Of a DNA stretch of 64,000 bases, positions 49,257-57,254 are shown piece by piece; positions within the stretch are counted from its first letter, which is position 1; every line of letters begins with the position of its first letter. The position numbers were made by a program, and so were the translations under genes. Source of the stretch: Rubrivirga marina (lineage in GTDB: Bacteria; Bacteroidota; Rhodothermia; Rhodothermales; Rubricoccaceae); NCBI RefSeq assembly GCF_002283365.1, contig NZ_MQWD01000001.1:2134944-2198943 (forward strand), read 5' to 3'. The notes beneath the pieces are model-generated. The model did no database searches and was not told the origin of the DNA. It worked only from the letters and a program-made list of their open reading frames with translations.

Positions 49257-52100
49257 ATGCGCCTTCGCTCCTGTCTCGCCCTCGCGGCGATCGTCGGCTC
49301 CCTCTCGCTCGCCCCCGCGGCCCTCGCCCAGACGACCGGCCAGCTCTCCGGCACCGTCCGCGACGCCCAGAGCGGCGAGGCCATCATCGGGGCGAGCGTG
49401 CTCGTGGAGGGCACGACCCAGGGCGCCTCGACGAACATCGACGGCGAGTTCCGGATCATCGGCGTCCGCCCCGGCGCCTACACGCTCGTCGCCTCGTACA
49501 TCGGCTACGCCACGACGCGGCTGGAGGGTGTCCGGGTCAACGTCGATCTCACCACGACGGTCGAGCTCGAGCTGACCTCGGAGACGGTCCAGACCGAAGA
49601 GGTCGTGGTCACGGCCAGCGCCGACCTGGTGCGGCGCGACCTCACGTCGTCCGAGTTCCGCGTGACGAGCGACGCCATCGAGTCGCTGCCGGTCCAGGAG
49701 GTCGGCGACATCCTCTCGACGCAGGCCGGCGTCACGACGTCCGGCGCCGGCATCCACATCCGCGGCGGGCGGTCGAAGGAGGTCGCCTACTTCGTCGACG
49801 GCGTCCGCGTGACCGACGCCTACGACGGGTCGGTCTCGGTCCAGATCGAGAACGAGGGGATCGAGGAGCTCCAGATCATCGCCGGGACCTACAACGCCGA
49901 GTACGGCCAGGCCAACTCGGGCATCATCAACGTGGTGACGAAGGACCCGGGGACTGAGTTCGAGGGGAACGTGGAGCTGTTCTCCGGGACCTACGCCGTG
50001 AGCGGCGACGGCGGCGCCGACGCGCTCCGCGGCTCGAACACCGGCGACTACCCGCTCCTCGCCAACCTCCCGTACATCGACGTCGACCCGTACTCGTACC
50101 TCGGCGTCAACCCGACGCAGTACGTCAACGGGCAGGCCTCGCTGTCCGGGCCGATCCTCGCCGACCGGCTCGGGTTCTTCGCCCTCGGGCGCTACTTCCG
50201 CAACGACGGCTGGCTCTACGGCTCGCGCGTCTTCAACACGGACGGGACGCCCGGCGACTCGGCGCTCGTGCCGATGAACGCGTTTGAGAAGTACAGCGGC
50301 CAGGCCACGCTCAAGCTCCGCGCCTCGAACCGGATCAACCTCTCGCTGACGACGCTCGCCTCGCTGACGACGGGCGACGGCGGGAGCAGCGCCTTCGACT
50401 TCCGCCTCAACCCCGACGGCATCCGGAGCTACCGCGACGAGGGGCTCACGGCCAACCTCCAACTCACGCACACGCTCTCGAACACGGCCTTCTACACGCT
50501 CAACGCGAGCACCTTCTACAAGCGCAACCGGACGGCGGCCTTCGACACCATCGAGGAGTACGAGGACAACGCGTTCCTCCTCCAGACGCCCGAGTTCGTC
50601 TACACAGGCTACGACGGGAACGGCCTGCCGACCGACTCCATCGCCGTGCTCCAGGGGCCGGGCCGGTTCCTCCGCGGCGGCGTCGACCTCGGGCGGTTCC
50701 AGCGGGAGACGCGGAACCTGTCCTTCAAGGGCGACCTCACGTGGCAGGCCCTCGAGCAGCACCTCGTCAAGACCGGGCTCGAGGTCCGCCTCGACGACAT
50801 CTACCTCGAGAACTACGGGCTCACGCTCGCCGACGACGGGACGCTCCAGATCCCCGGGCCGGGGACCAACGAGTACCAGCTCATCGAGGACGTCCGGCCG
50901 CTGACCGTCAGCGCGTACCTCCAGGACAAGGCCGAGTACGAGTCGTTCGTGATCAACGCCGGCCTCCGGTTCGACTACTTCGACTCGAACGGCCAGATCC
51001 CGGCCGACCCCGAGGACCCCAACGCCTTCAACCCGCAGAAGCGGATCAACCGGTTCAACGACCTCGACGGGGACGGCCAGATCTCCGAGGCGGAGGAGGT
51101 CGACGAGAACCGGACGACGCTGGAGCAGCGCCTCGGGTACTTCTACGAGGACGCCACGCCCAAATTCCAGGTCTCGCCCCGCCTCGGCGTGGCCTACCCG
51201 ATCACGGCGCAGGGCGTGATCCACTTCTCGTACGGGTACTTTTTCCAGATCCCGACCTACGAGTTCCTCTTCGCCAACCCCGGCTACCGCGTCGGGACGT
51301 CGTCCGGGACGTACGGGCCGTACGGCAACCCCGACCTCGACCCGCAGCGGACGGTGATGTACGAGATCGGGCTCCAGCAGGGCTTCGGGGACGACTTCCT
51401 GCTCGACGTGACGGGCTTCTACCGCGACATCGAGGACTGGGTCTCGGTCGGCTTCCCCATCGACGGGACGCTCCCGGGCGTGGACTACCTGATCTACGAG
51501 AACCTCGACTTCTCGAACGTCCGCGGCATCACGGCGGCCCTGAGCAAGCGGTTCAACGGCCGGTTCTCGTTCGACGTCGACTACACGTTCCAGGTGGCCG
51601 AGGGGTCGAACTCGGACCCGAACGACGCCATCGCGGCCCGCTCCGGCGCCGACGCGCCGACGCTCCGGATCATCCCGCTCAACTGGGACCAGCGCCACAC
51701 CTTCAACGCGAGCCTGTTCGTGGGCGGCGGCGGGTGGGGCGCCTCGGCGATCGGGCGGTTCGGGACGGGCTATCCGTACACGCCGGCCGCCGACCCCGGC
51801 GGCGACCGGATCGGGACGCTCCCGGCGATCCCCACGAACGCGCTCCGCCGGCCCGCCACGGCGTCCGTCGACCTCTACGCCTTCCGCCAGTTCGACCTCG
51901 GCGGCGTCGCGCCGCGCGTGTTCCTCCAGGTCTACAACCTCCTCGACGCCCGCAACGCGACCGGCGTCTACGGCGACACGGGCCTCCCCGACGTCACCTT
52001 CCTCAACGTGGGCGCGCAGGACGACCCCGGCTACTACGTCCGCCCCGACTTCTACCAGGAGCCCCGCCGGATCCAGCTCGGCCTCTCCGTCGGCTTCTAA
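49257..52100 (+). CDS. TonB-dependent receptor with carboxypeptidase-regulatory-like N-terminal domain
   Basis: 947 residues with signal peptide MRLRSCLALAAIVGSLSLAPAALAQ. Residues about 28-115 are a CarboxypepD_reg-like beta-sandwich (GQLSGTVRDAQSGEAIIGASVLVEGTTQG). A TonB-box-like EEVVVTAS (about 118) and the plug domain follow (VGDILSTQAGVTTSGAGIHIRGGRSKEVAYFVDG), then a 22-strand-type barrel ending in aromatic IQLGLSVGF. It imports a ligand, probably an oligosaccharide given the context, through the outer membrane with TonB energy. No SusD lipoprotein follows; a 1326-residue secreted protein starts four bases after the stop. Confidence 0.95.
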   Translation: MRLRSCLALAAIVGSLSLAPAALAQTTGQLSGTVRDAQSGEAIIGASVLVEGTTQGASTNIDGEFRIIGVRPGAYTLVASYIGYATTRLEGVRVNVDLTTTVELELTSETVQTEEVVVTASADLVRRDLTSSEFRVTSDAIESLPVQEVGDILSTQAGVTTSGAGIHIRGGRSKEVAYFVDGVRVTDAYDGSVSVQIENEGIEELQIIAGTYNAEYGQANSGIINVVTKDPGTEFEGNVELFSGTYAVSGDGGADALRGSNTGDYPLLANLPYIDVDPYSYLGVNPTQYVNGQASLSGPILADRLGFFALGRYFRNDGWLYGSRVFNTDGTPGDSALVPMNAFEKYSGQATLKLRASNRINLSLTTLASLTTGDGGSSAFDFRLNPDGIRSYRDEGLTANLQLTHTLSNTAFYTLNASTFYKRNRTAAFDTIEEYEDNAFLLQTPEFVYTGYDGNGLPTDSIAVLQGPGRFLRGGVDLGRFQRETRNLSFKGDLTWQALEQHLVKTGLEVRLDDIYLENYGLTLADDGTLQIPGPGTNEYQLIEDVRPLTVSAYLQDKAEYESFVINAGLRFDYFDSNGQIPADPEDPNAFNPQKRINRFNDLDGDGQISEAEEVDENRTTLEQRLGYFYEDATPKFQVSPRLGVAYPITAQGVIHFSYGYFFQIPTYEFLFANPGYRVGTSSGTYGPYGNPDLDPQRTVMYEIGLQQGFGDDFLLDVTGFYRDIEDWVSVGFPIDGTLPGVDYLIYENLDFSNVRGITAALSKRFNGRFSFDVDYTFQVAEGSNSDPNDAIAARSGADAPTLRIIPLNWDQRHTFNASLFVGGGGWGASAIGRFGTGYPYTPAADPGGDRIGTLPAIPTNALRRPATASVDLYAFRQFDLGGVAPRVFLQVYNLLDARNATGVYGDTGLPDVTFLNVGAQDDPGYYVRPDFYQEPRRIQLGLSVGF

Positions 52101-52103
52101 TCG

Positions 52104-55100
52104 ATGACTGCCTTGACCTTCTCCTCCCGGCTCCTCCTCGCCGCCCTCGTCGTGGCCGCCTCGGCGCCCGCGTGGGCGCAGGGCGTGATCGACCGCGACC
52201 ACGTGCCGTCGGACGAGCGCGTCGACCTGTTCGAGCGGCGCCAGACCGACCTCGACGCCAACGTCGTCCGCACGACGGTCTTCAACTTCGGCCAGACCGG
52301 GCGGACGAGCGCCGCGCCCGACGAGATCCCCTACGAGTGGCCGCGCAACACGCGCCGGCACTACCTCGCGCTGACCGGCCTGTTCGCCGGCGCCGAGGTC
52401 GTCGGCGAGAGCGGCGAGCGCGAGTGGATCGTCGACGTGCCGAACTACCGGACGAACCTCAACAACCCGTCGGAGGCGTGGACCTGGGCGCCCGTCCAGG
52501 GCTACGTCAACACGGCGGACGAGGACCTCGGGATCGCGCGGAGCGACCGGCCCGAGACGTGGCCCGCGTTCTGGCCCGACAAGACCGAGGACCCGACGGA
52601 CCCCGGCTGGGCCGGCTCCTGGAGCGGCCTCTTCGGCAAGGACGTGTTCAACGCCGACCTCGAGGTCTACTACAAGATGGGCGACGACGAGTACGCCAAG
52701 CCCAACAACACGTACTACCCCGACGAGACGGACCGCTCGCGGCGCGGCCTCGGCCTCCTCGCCGACACCCGCGTGCTGGCCTGGAGCCAGGTCCTCATCG
52801 ACGACGTCGTGTTCATCCTCCACAAGGTCAAGAACGACGGGACGAAGGACCTCTCGACGGTCGGCGTGACGCTGTGGCTGGCCGACCTCGTCGGCGGCGA
52901 CCCCGACGCGAGCGACGACCAGCCGTTCTTCGACCTCCTCCTCGACACGGCCTTCCTCGCCGACGCCGACGGCCGCTCGACCGACACGGCCTTCGAGGGC
53001 GCCGAGGTGGAGGGGGCCATCGCGTTCTTCCTCGAGACGCCGGGCAACGCGACCGACCGGATCGACAACGACGGCGACGGGACGACGGCGCCCGAGGCCG
53101 CCGAGTTCAACTTCCGCGGCGTCTCGAAGGGCGAGCCCGGCGGCCCGATCGTCACGCTCGGGCTCCTTGCGGGCGAGGGCGATCAGGCGGGCGCCGCCGG
53201 CCGCCGCCTCCGCTACGACGGCATCGACAACAACGGGAACGGGCTGATCGACGAGGACTCGACGCAGGCCGCCTTCGGCACCCAGGTCGGCGTCGGGTTC
53301 GCCGACTACATCGACAACGACGGCGACGGCGAGCCGGGGAGCCCGGTCGTCACGCAGGCCATGATCGACGCGGCCGCCGCCGACGTCTACGGCCGCTGGC
53401 CCGTGAACCCGAACACCGAGGCGGGCGAGCCCGTCCACCTCATCGGCGTCGGCGTCGCCTACGGCGTCGGCGACACCGACGACCTCGGCAAGGCGTTCCG
53501 CGACAACATCGACAACGACGGCGACGCCTTCTCCGACGGCCCGCCGCCGGACTTCCTCTGGGAGCCCGGGAGCCCGGTCGTCACGCAGGAGATGGTGAAC
53601 GCCGCCGCGTCGGACGCGCCGTACTACCGGTACGCCGTGCCCGGCACCGACATCGTCCTCTACGACGTGAAGGCCGAGGACGTCGGGAGCCCCTACGCCG
53701 ACGGTGTCGACAATGACGGCGACGGGGCCATCGACGAGGGGATCGACGAGGACATCGACGAGATGATCGACGAGCGCCGCGACGACGGGATCGACAACGA
53801 CGGCGACTGGCGGGCCGCGCTCGACGACGTCGGCCTCGACGGCTCCGGCAACACGGTCGACACGGGCGAGGGCGACGGCGTGCCCACCTCGGGCGCCGGG
53901 ACCGACCTGCCGGGCGAGCCGAACCTCGACGTCACCGACGTCTCGGAGTCCGACCAGATCGGCATCACGAACGTCCAGTACAAGCCGGCCGGCGGCGTCA
54001 ACTACCAGTCGATCGCCGATCGCCAGCTGTTCTTCGACTTCATGGTGCCGGGCCAGTTCTCGCTCCTCCAGCCGGGCCAGTCGCCGGCCTCGCGCGACAC
54101 CGACCTGTTCGTGTCGTCGGGCACGTTCCCGCTGCGGGCCGGCCAGACCGAGTCGGTCTCGTTCGCCGTCATCCTCGGGGACGTCGACTACGGCCGGCAG
54201 GCGACCGACGTGGAGGGCCGCTACCGCGACCTCCTGACGAAGCGCCAGGACGCGCTCGAGGCCTACGAGGCCGACTACCGCTTCGCGCAGGCGCCGATCT
54301 GCCCGACCGTCCGCGCCGTGCCCGGCGACGGGGCCGTCACGCTCTACTGGGACGACGCGGCCGAGTCCTCGTTCGACACGTTCATCGCCGACCTCGCGCA
54401 GCCGGGCCTCGACCCCCGCGACTTCGAGGGCTACCGCGTCTACCGCGCCACGGACCCCGGCTTCCTCGACGCCCGTCAGATCACGGACGGCTTCGGCAAC
54501 GTAAGCTTCCTCCGGCCGATCGCGCAGTTCGACCTCATCGACGCCTACGAGGGGTTCCACCCGGTCGCGACGAACGGGACGCAGTTCTACCTCGGCTCGA
54601 ACGTCCGCGACCCGGGCGAGGCGGCGAACGGGCTCGTCAACACGTTCACGGACTCGACGGCCGTCAACGGCGTCCAGTACTACTACGCCGTCACGAGCTA
54701 CGACTTCGGCGCGGCGACCGTCAACATCCAGCCGTCCGAGTGCCCGATCTCGATCACGATCGGGCCCGACGGCACGGTCACGCGGACCGGCCCCAACGTC
54801 AGCGTCGTCACGCCGTCGCAGGCGGCGGCGGGCTACACCGAGGGTACCGCCGAGCTGACCCAGACGCAGGGCTTCGCGAGCGGGTCCGTCGCGTACCGGA
54901 CGGTCGACCCGACGTCGCTGCGCGACGGCCACCGCTACCGCGTGACGTTCCGCGACACGCTCATCCTCGGCCAGATCAACACGAGCGGCCGGCAGATCAC
55001 GCAGGACACGATCCGCACGCGCGACGTCACGCTGGTGGACGTGACCGACGGCCGGACGCTCTTCGCCAACTCGACGGCCTGGCGGCCCGAGCGCGACGCG

Positions 55101-56084
55101 CCGATCACCGACGGCTTCCAGCTCTCGTTCGACCCGGTCTTCTTCACCAGCCGGATCGCCGACTCGACGCGCTGGCAGGGCGCCGGCATCAAGCCGATCA
55201 CGGCCGACGTGTTCAGCTTCGCCGGTAACCCGCCCGGCACGCGCGTCCCGGCCGACTACCGCATCGAGGTGGGCCCGCCCGGCTCCGGCATGTCGACCGC
55301 GTTCGCGCTCACGGTCGGCATCCCGCGGACGCTCCCGGCCAAGCCGACCAACGTCCGCGTGTTCAAGACGGTCGTGGACGGGGCGGGCAACGCGACCGAG
55401 GTGCCCGTCGCCTACGCCTTCTACGACGTGGCCGGCGACGGCGCGTCGCCGTTCGAGGTCGGCAGCGCGGCGACGAACCTGTTCTCGACCCAGTACAACA
55501 TCGGCGGGGCCGGCATCGACGACTCGGACCGGATCTACCTCTTGGAGGACATCCCCGGCGATCGCCGCGACGGCCTCACGCCGACGTGGGAGATCCGGAT
55601 GAGTCTCGCCGACCCGGCCCTCCGGGACCCCCAGCCGGGCGACACGGGCGTCCTCGTCACGAGCAAGCCGTTCCTCGCGTCCGACGTCTACGAGTTCACG
55701 GTGACCGGGCCGAGCTTCGACGCCGACGCCGCGGCCGGCCTGCTCGACCAGGTCCGCGTCGTGCCGAACCCGTACCGCGGGACGAGCCAGTTCGAGGTCG
55801 CGAACCCGTTCCCGACGGGGCGCGGCGAGCGCCGGATCCGGTTCGTCGGGCTCCCGCCCCAGGCCACGGTCCGCATCTTCACGCCCTCGGGCCGCCTCGT
55901 CCGGACGCTCGAGATGAACGAGGGCTCGAACGGCAGCATCACGACCGGGATGCTCCTCAACGGGTCGCTGTCGTGGGACCTCCTCAACGAGGACCGCCTC
56001 GAGGTCTCGTACGGCGTCTACCTCTACCACGTCGAAGCGCCCGGGGTGGGCGAGACGACGGGCACCCTCGCCCTCATCAAGTAG
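52104..56084 (+). CDS. Giant secreted protein with IDNDGDG repeats and T9SS-type C-terminal domain
   Basis: 1326 residues with signal peptide MTALTFSSRLLLAALVVAASAPAWAQ. The N-terminal 300 residues (VVRTTVFNFGQTGRTSAAPDEIPYEWPRNTRRHYLALTGLFAG, GSWSGLFGKDVFNADLEVYYKMGDDEYA) resemble an uncharacterised conserved domain. Six Asp-rich IDNDGDG-type motifs follow (residues about 319, 372, 402, 468, 534, 563), the most compact being VDNDGDGAIDEGIDEDIDEMIDE, and look like calcium-binding loops. Fibronectin-like segments (about 735-880) come next, then VVPNPYRGTSQFEVANPF ... YGVYLYHVEAP at the end, a T9SS-type sorting domain. It sits between the receptor and the PorV-like gene in one operon. Function is unknown; surface capture of substrate in place of SusD is one hypothesis. 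Confidence 0.85.
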   Translation: MTALTFSSRLLLAALVVAASAPAWAQGVIDRDHVPSDERVDLFERRQTDLDANVVRTTVFNFGQTGRTSAAPDEIPYEWPRNTRRHYLALTGLFAGAEVVGESGEREWIVDVPNYRTNLNNPSEAWTWAPVQGYVNTADEDLGIARSDRPETWPAFWPDKTEDPTDPGWAGSWSGLFGKDVFNADLEVYYKMGDDEYAKPNNTYYPDETDRSRRGLGLLADTRVLAWSQVLIDDVVFILHKVKNDGTKDLSTVGVTLWLADLVGGDPDASDDQPFFDLLLDTAFLADADGRSTDTAFEGAEVEGAIAFFLETPGNATDRIDNDGDGTTAPEAAEFNFRGVSKGEPGGPIVTLGLLAGEGDQAGAAGRRLRYDGIDNNGNGLIDEDSTQAAFGTQVGVGFADYIDNDGDGEPGSPVVTQAMIDAAAADVYGRWPVNPNTEAGEPVHLIGVGVAYGVGDTDDLGKAFRDNIDNDGDAFSDGPPPDFLWEPGSPVVTQEMVNAAASDAPYYRYAVPGTDIVLYDVKAEDVGSPYADGVDNDGDGAIDEGIDEDIDEMIDERRDDGIDNDGDWRAALDDVGLDGSGNTVDTGEGDGVPTSGAGTDLPGEPNLDVTDVSESDQIGITNVQYKPAGGVNYQSIADRQLFFDFMVPGQFSLLQPGQSPASRDTDLFVSSGTFPLRAGQTESVSFAVILGDVDYGRQATDVEGRYRDLLTKRQDALEAYEADYRFAQAPICPTVRAVPGDGAVTLYWDDAAESSFDTFIADLAQPGLDPRDFEGYRVYRATDPGFLDARQITDGFGNVSFLRPIAQFDLIDAYEGFHPVATNGTQFYLGSNVRDPGEAANGLVNTFTDSTAVNGVQYYYAVTSYDFGAATVNIQPSECPISITIGPDGTVTRTGPNVSVVTPSQAAAGYTEGTAELTQTQGFASGSVAYRTVDPTSLRDGHRYRVTFRDTLILGQINTSGRQITQDTIRTRDVTLVDVTDGRTLFANSTAWRPERDAPITDGFQLSFDPVFFTSRIADSTRWQGAGIKPITADVFSFAGNPPGTRVPADYRIEVGPPGSGMSTAFALTVGIPRTLPAKPTNVRVFKTVVDGAGNATEVPVAYAFYDVAGDGASPFEVGSAATNLFSTQYNIGGAGIDDSDRIYLLEDIPGDRRDGLTPTWEIRMSLADPALRDPQPGDTGVLVTSKPFLASDVYEFTVTGPSFDADAAAGLLDQVRVVPNPYRGTSQFEVANPFPTGRGERRIRFVGLPPQATVRIFTPSGRLVRTLEMNEGSNGSITTGMLLNGSLSWDLLNEDRLEVSYGVYLYHVEAPGVGETTGTLALIK

Positions 56085-56086
56085 CC

Positions 56087-57127
56087 ATGCCGATGCCCAC
56101 CTCCCTCGCCCGGCCGACCGGCGGCGTCCTGCGGCTGGCCCTCCTCGCCGCCGTCCTCGTGGCCCTGCCCGCCTCGGCGCAGTCGGGGACGGCCGCGGCC
56201 GAGTTCCTCAACGTCCCGATCGGGGCCCGCGCGACGGCCATGGGCGGGGCCTTCGGGGCCACGGCCGCCGACGCCTCCGCGCTCTACTGGAACCCGGCCG
56301 GCCTCGCCGGGATGCGCGACGCGCAGGCCCAGTTCGAGTACGCCCAGTGGTACGTCGGCTCCGACGTCAACTTCGCGTCCGCCGCCAGCCCGACGCCGTT
56401 CGGCGTGGTCGCCGTCGGCGTGACGGCGCTGACCTACGAGGACATGGACGTGATCGAGGAGAGCGGCAACAGCCAGCTCCCGTCGGGCGAGACGTTCGCG
56501 GCGGGTTCCTACGCCGTCTCGCTCGGCTACGGGCGCCAGCTGACCGACCGGTTCTCGCTGGGCGGGACCGTCAAGGTCGTCCGCGAGCAGATCGCCAACT
56601 CGTCGGCGACGGGCGTGGCGTTCGACGTGGGGACCCTCTTCGTGACGCCGTTCCGGGGCATCCGCCTCGGCGCCTCGATCGCCAACTTCGGCCCGAAGAT
56701 GCGGATGGACGGGTCGGACCTGAACATCCCGTTCGACCCGCTCCCGGGCCAGAGCGGCAACAACAACGCGATCCCCGGCCGGATCGCGACGGACGCCTAC
56801 GACCTCCCGCTCACGATGCGCGTCGGGCTGGCGACCGAGGTCTACGAGCAGGCCGGCACGCGCGTGACGGTCGCCGTCGACGCGCTCTCGCCGTCGGCCA
56901 CGGGCCAGCACGTCAACGCGGGCGCCGAGGTGGGCCTGCTCGGCGGGCTCGTCCAGCTCCGCGGCGGCGTCCAGGAGCTGTTCCTGGAGGAGAGCCCGCG
57001 GTCGTTCACGCTCGGCGGTGGCCTCCGCTACGGGTTCGGCGGGCTCGACCTCTCGGCCGACTACGCCTACGAGGCCGCCGACTACTTCGACGGCGTCCAC
57101 CGCCTCGCCGTCGGCCTCCGGTTCTAG
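56087..57127 (+). CDS. PorV/PorQ-family outer membrane beta-barrel protein
   Basis: 346 residues from ATG three bases after the previous stop. Signal peptide (RLALLAAVLVALPASAQ). The start of the mature protein AAEFLNVPIGARATAMGGAFGATAADASALYWNPAGLAG is the hallmark of the PorV/PorQ (UPF0164-like) barrels, and the end LSADYAYEAADYFDGVHRLAVGLRF is a typical last strand. PorV shuttles T9SS cargo from the translocon to the surface attachment complex. Here it ends an operon with a T9SS-type protein, which suggests a dedicated shuttle, though some family members have no link to T9SS. No Shine-Dalgarno sequence is visible. Confidence 0.9.
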   Translation: MPMPTSLARPTGGVLRLALLAAVLVALPASAQSGTAAAEFLNVPIGARATAMGGAFGATAADASALYWNPAGLAGMRDAQAQFEYAQWYVGSDVNFASAASPTPFGVVAVGVTALTYEDMDVIEESGNSQLPSGETFAAGSYAVSLGYGRQLTDRFSLGGTVKVVREQIANSSATGVAFDVGTLFVTPFRGIRLGASIANFGPKMRMDGSDLNIPFDPLPGQSGNNNAIPGRIATDAYDLPLTMRVGLATEVYEQAGTRVTVAVDALSPSATGQHVNAGAEVGLLGGLVQLRGGVQELFLEESPRSFTLGGGLRYGFGGLDLSADYAYEAADYFDGVHRLAVGLRF

Positions 57128-57178
57128 GCCCTCCGGGGCCCCGTCGATTCCCCCTCATCCGGTTCTGTACACCGGGCA

Positions 57179-57192
57179 CGAAAGCGCTTACA
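57179..57192. promoter_or_regulatory. LacI-family operator, degraded copy (CGAAAGCGCTTACA)
   Basis: The central AAGCGCTT and right arm ACA match the operator at 46508; 11 of 14 positions agree. It lies 62 bases before the starch-binding-like gene, the start of the second block. Confidence 0.72.
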
Positions 57193-57254
57193 CTGCGCCG
57201 AAGGCCCCTCTCGCCGGCTCCGCCGGCCCTTTCCCCCAACACGGGACACAACCC

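Noticed and set aside
47496-56030. A 2844-codon minus-strand open frame antisense to the PPIase, receptor and giant-protein genes
   Set aside because: It mirrors strongly supported plus-strand genes, is Arg/Val/Glu/Asp-rich low-complexity sequence with no domain, and arises because GC-rich codons remove stops from the antisense frame.
52104-56084. SusD-like identity for the protein after the TonB receptor
   Set aside because: It is more than twice SusD length, has no lipobox, shows no TPR-type SusD helices and ends in a T9SS-type domain.
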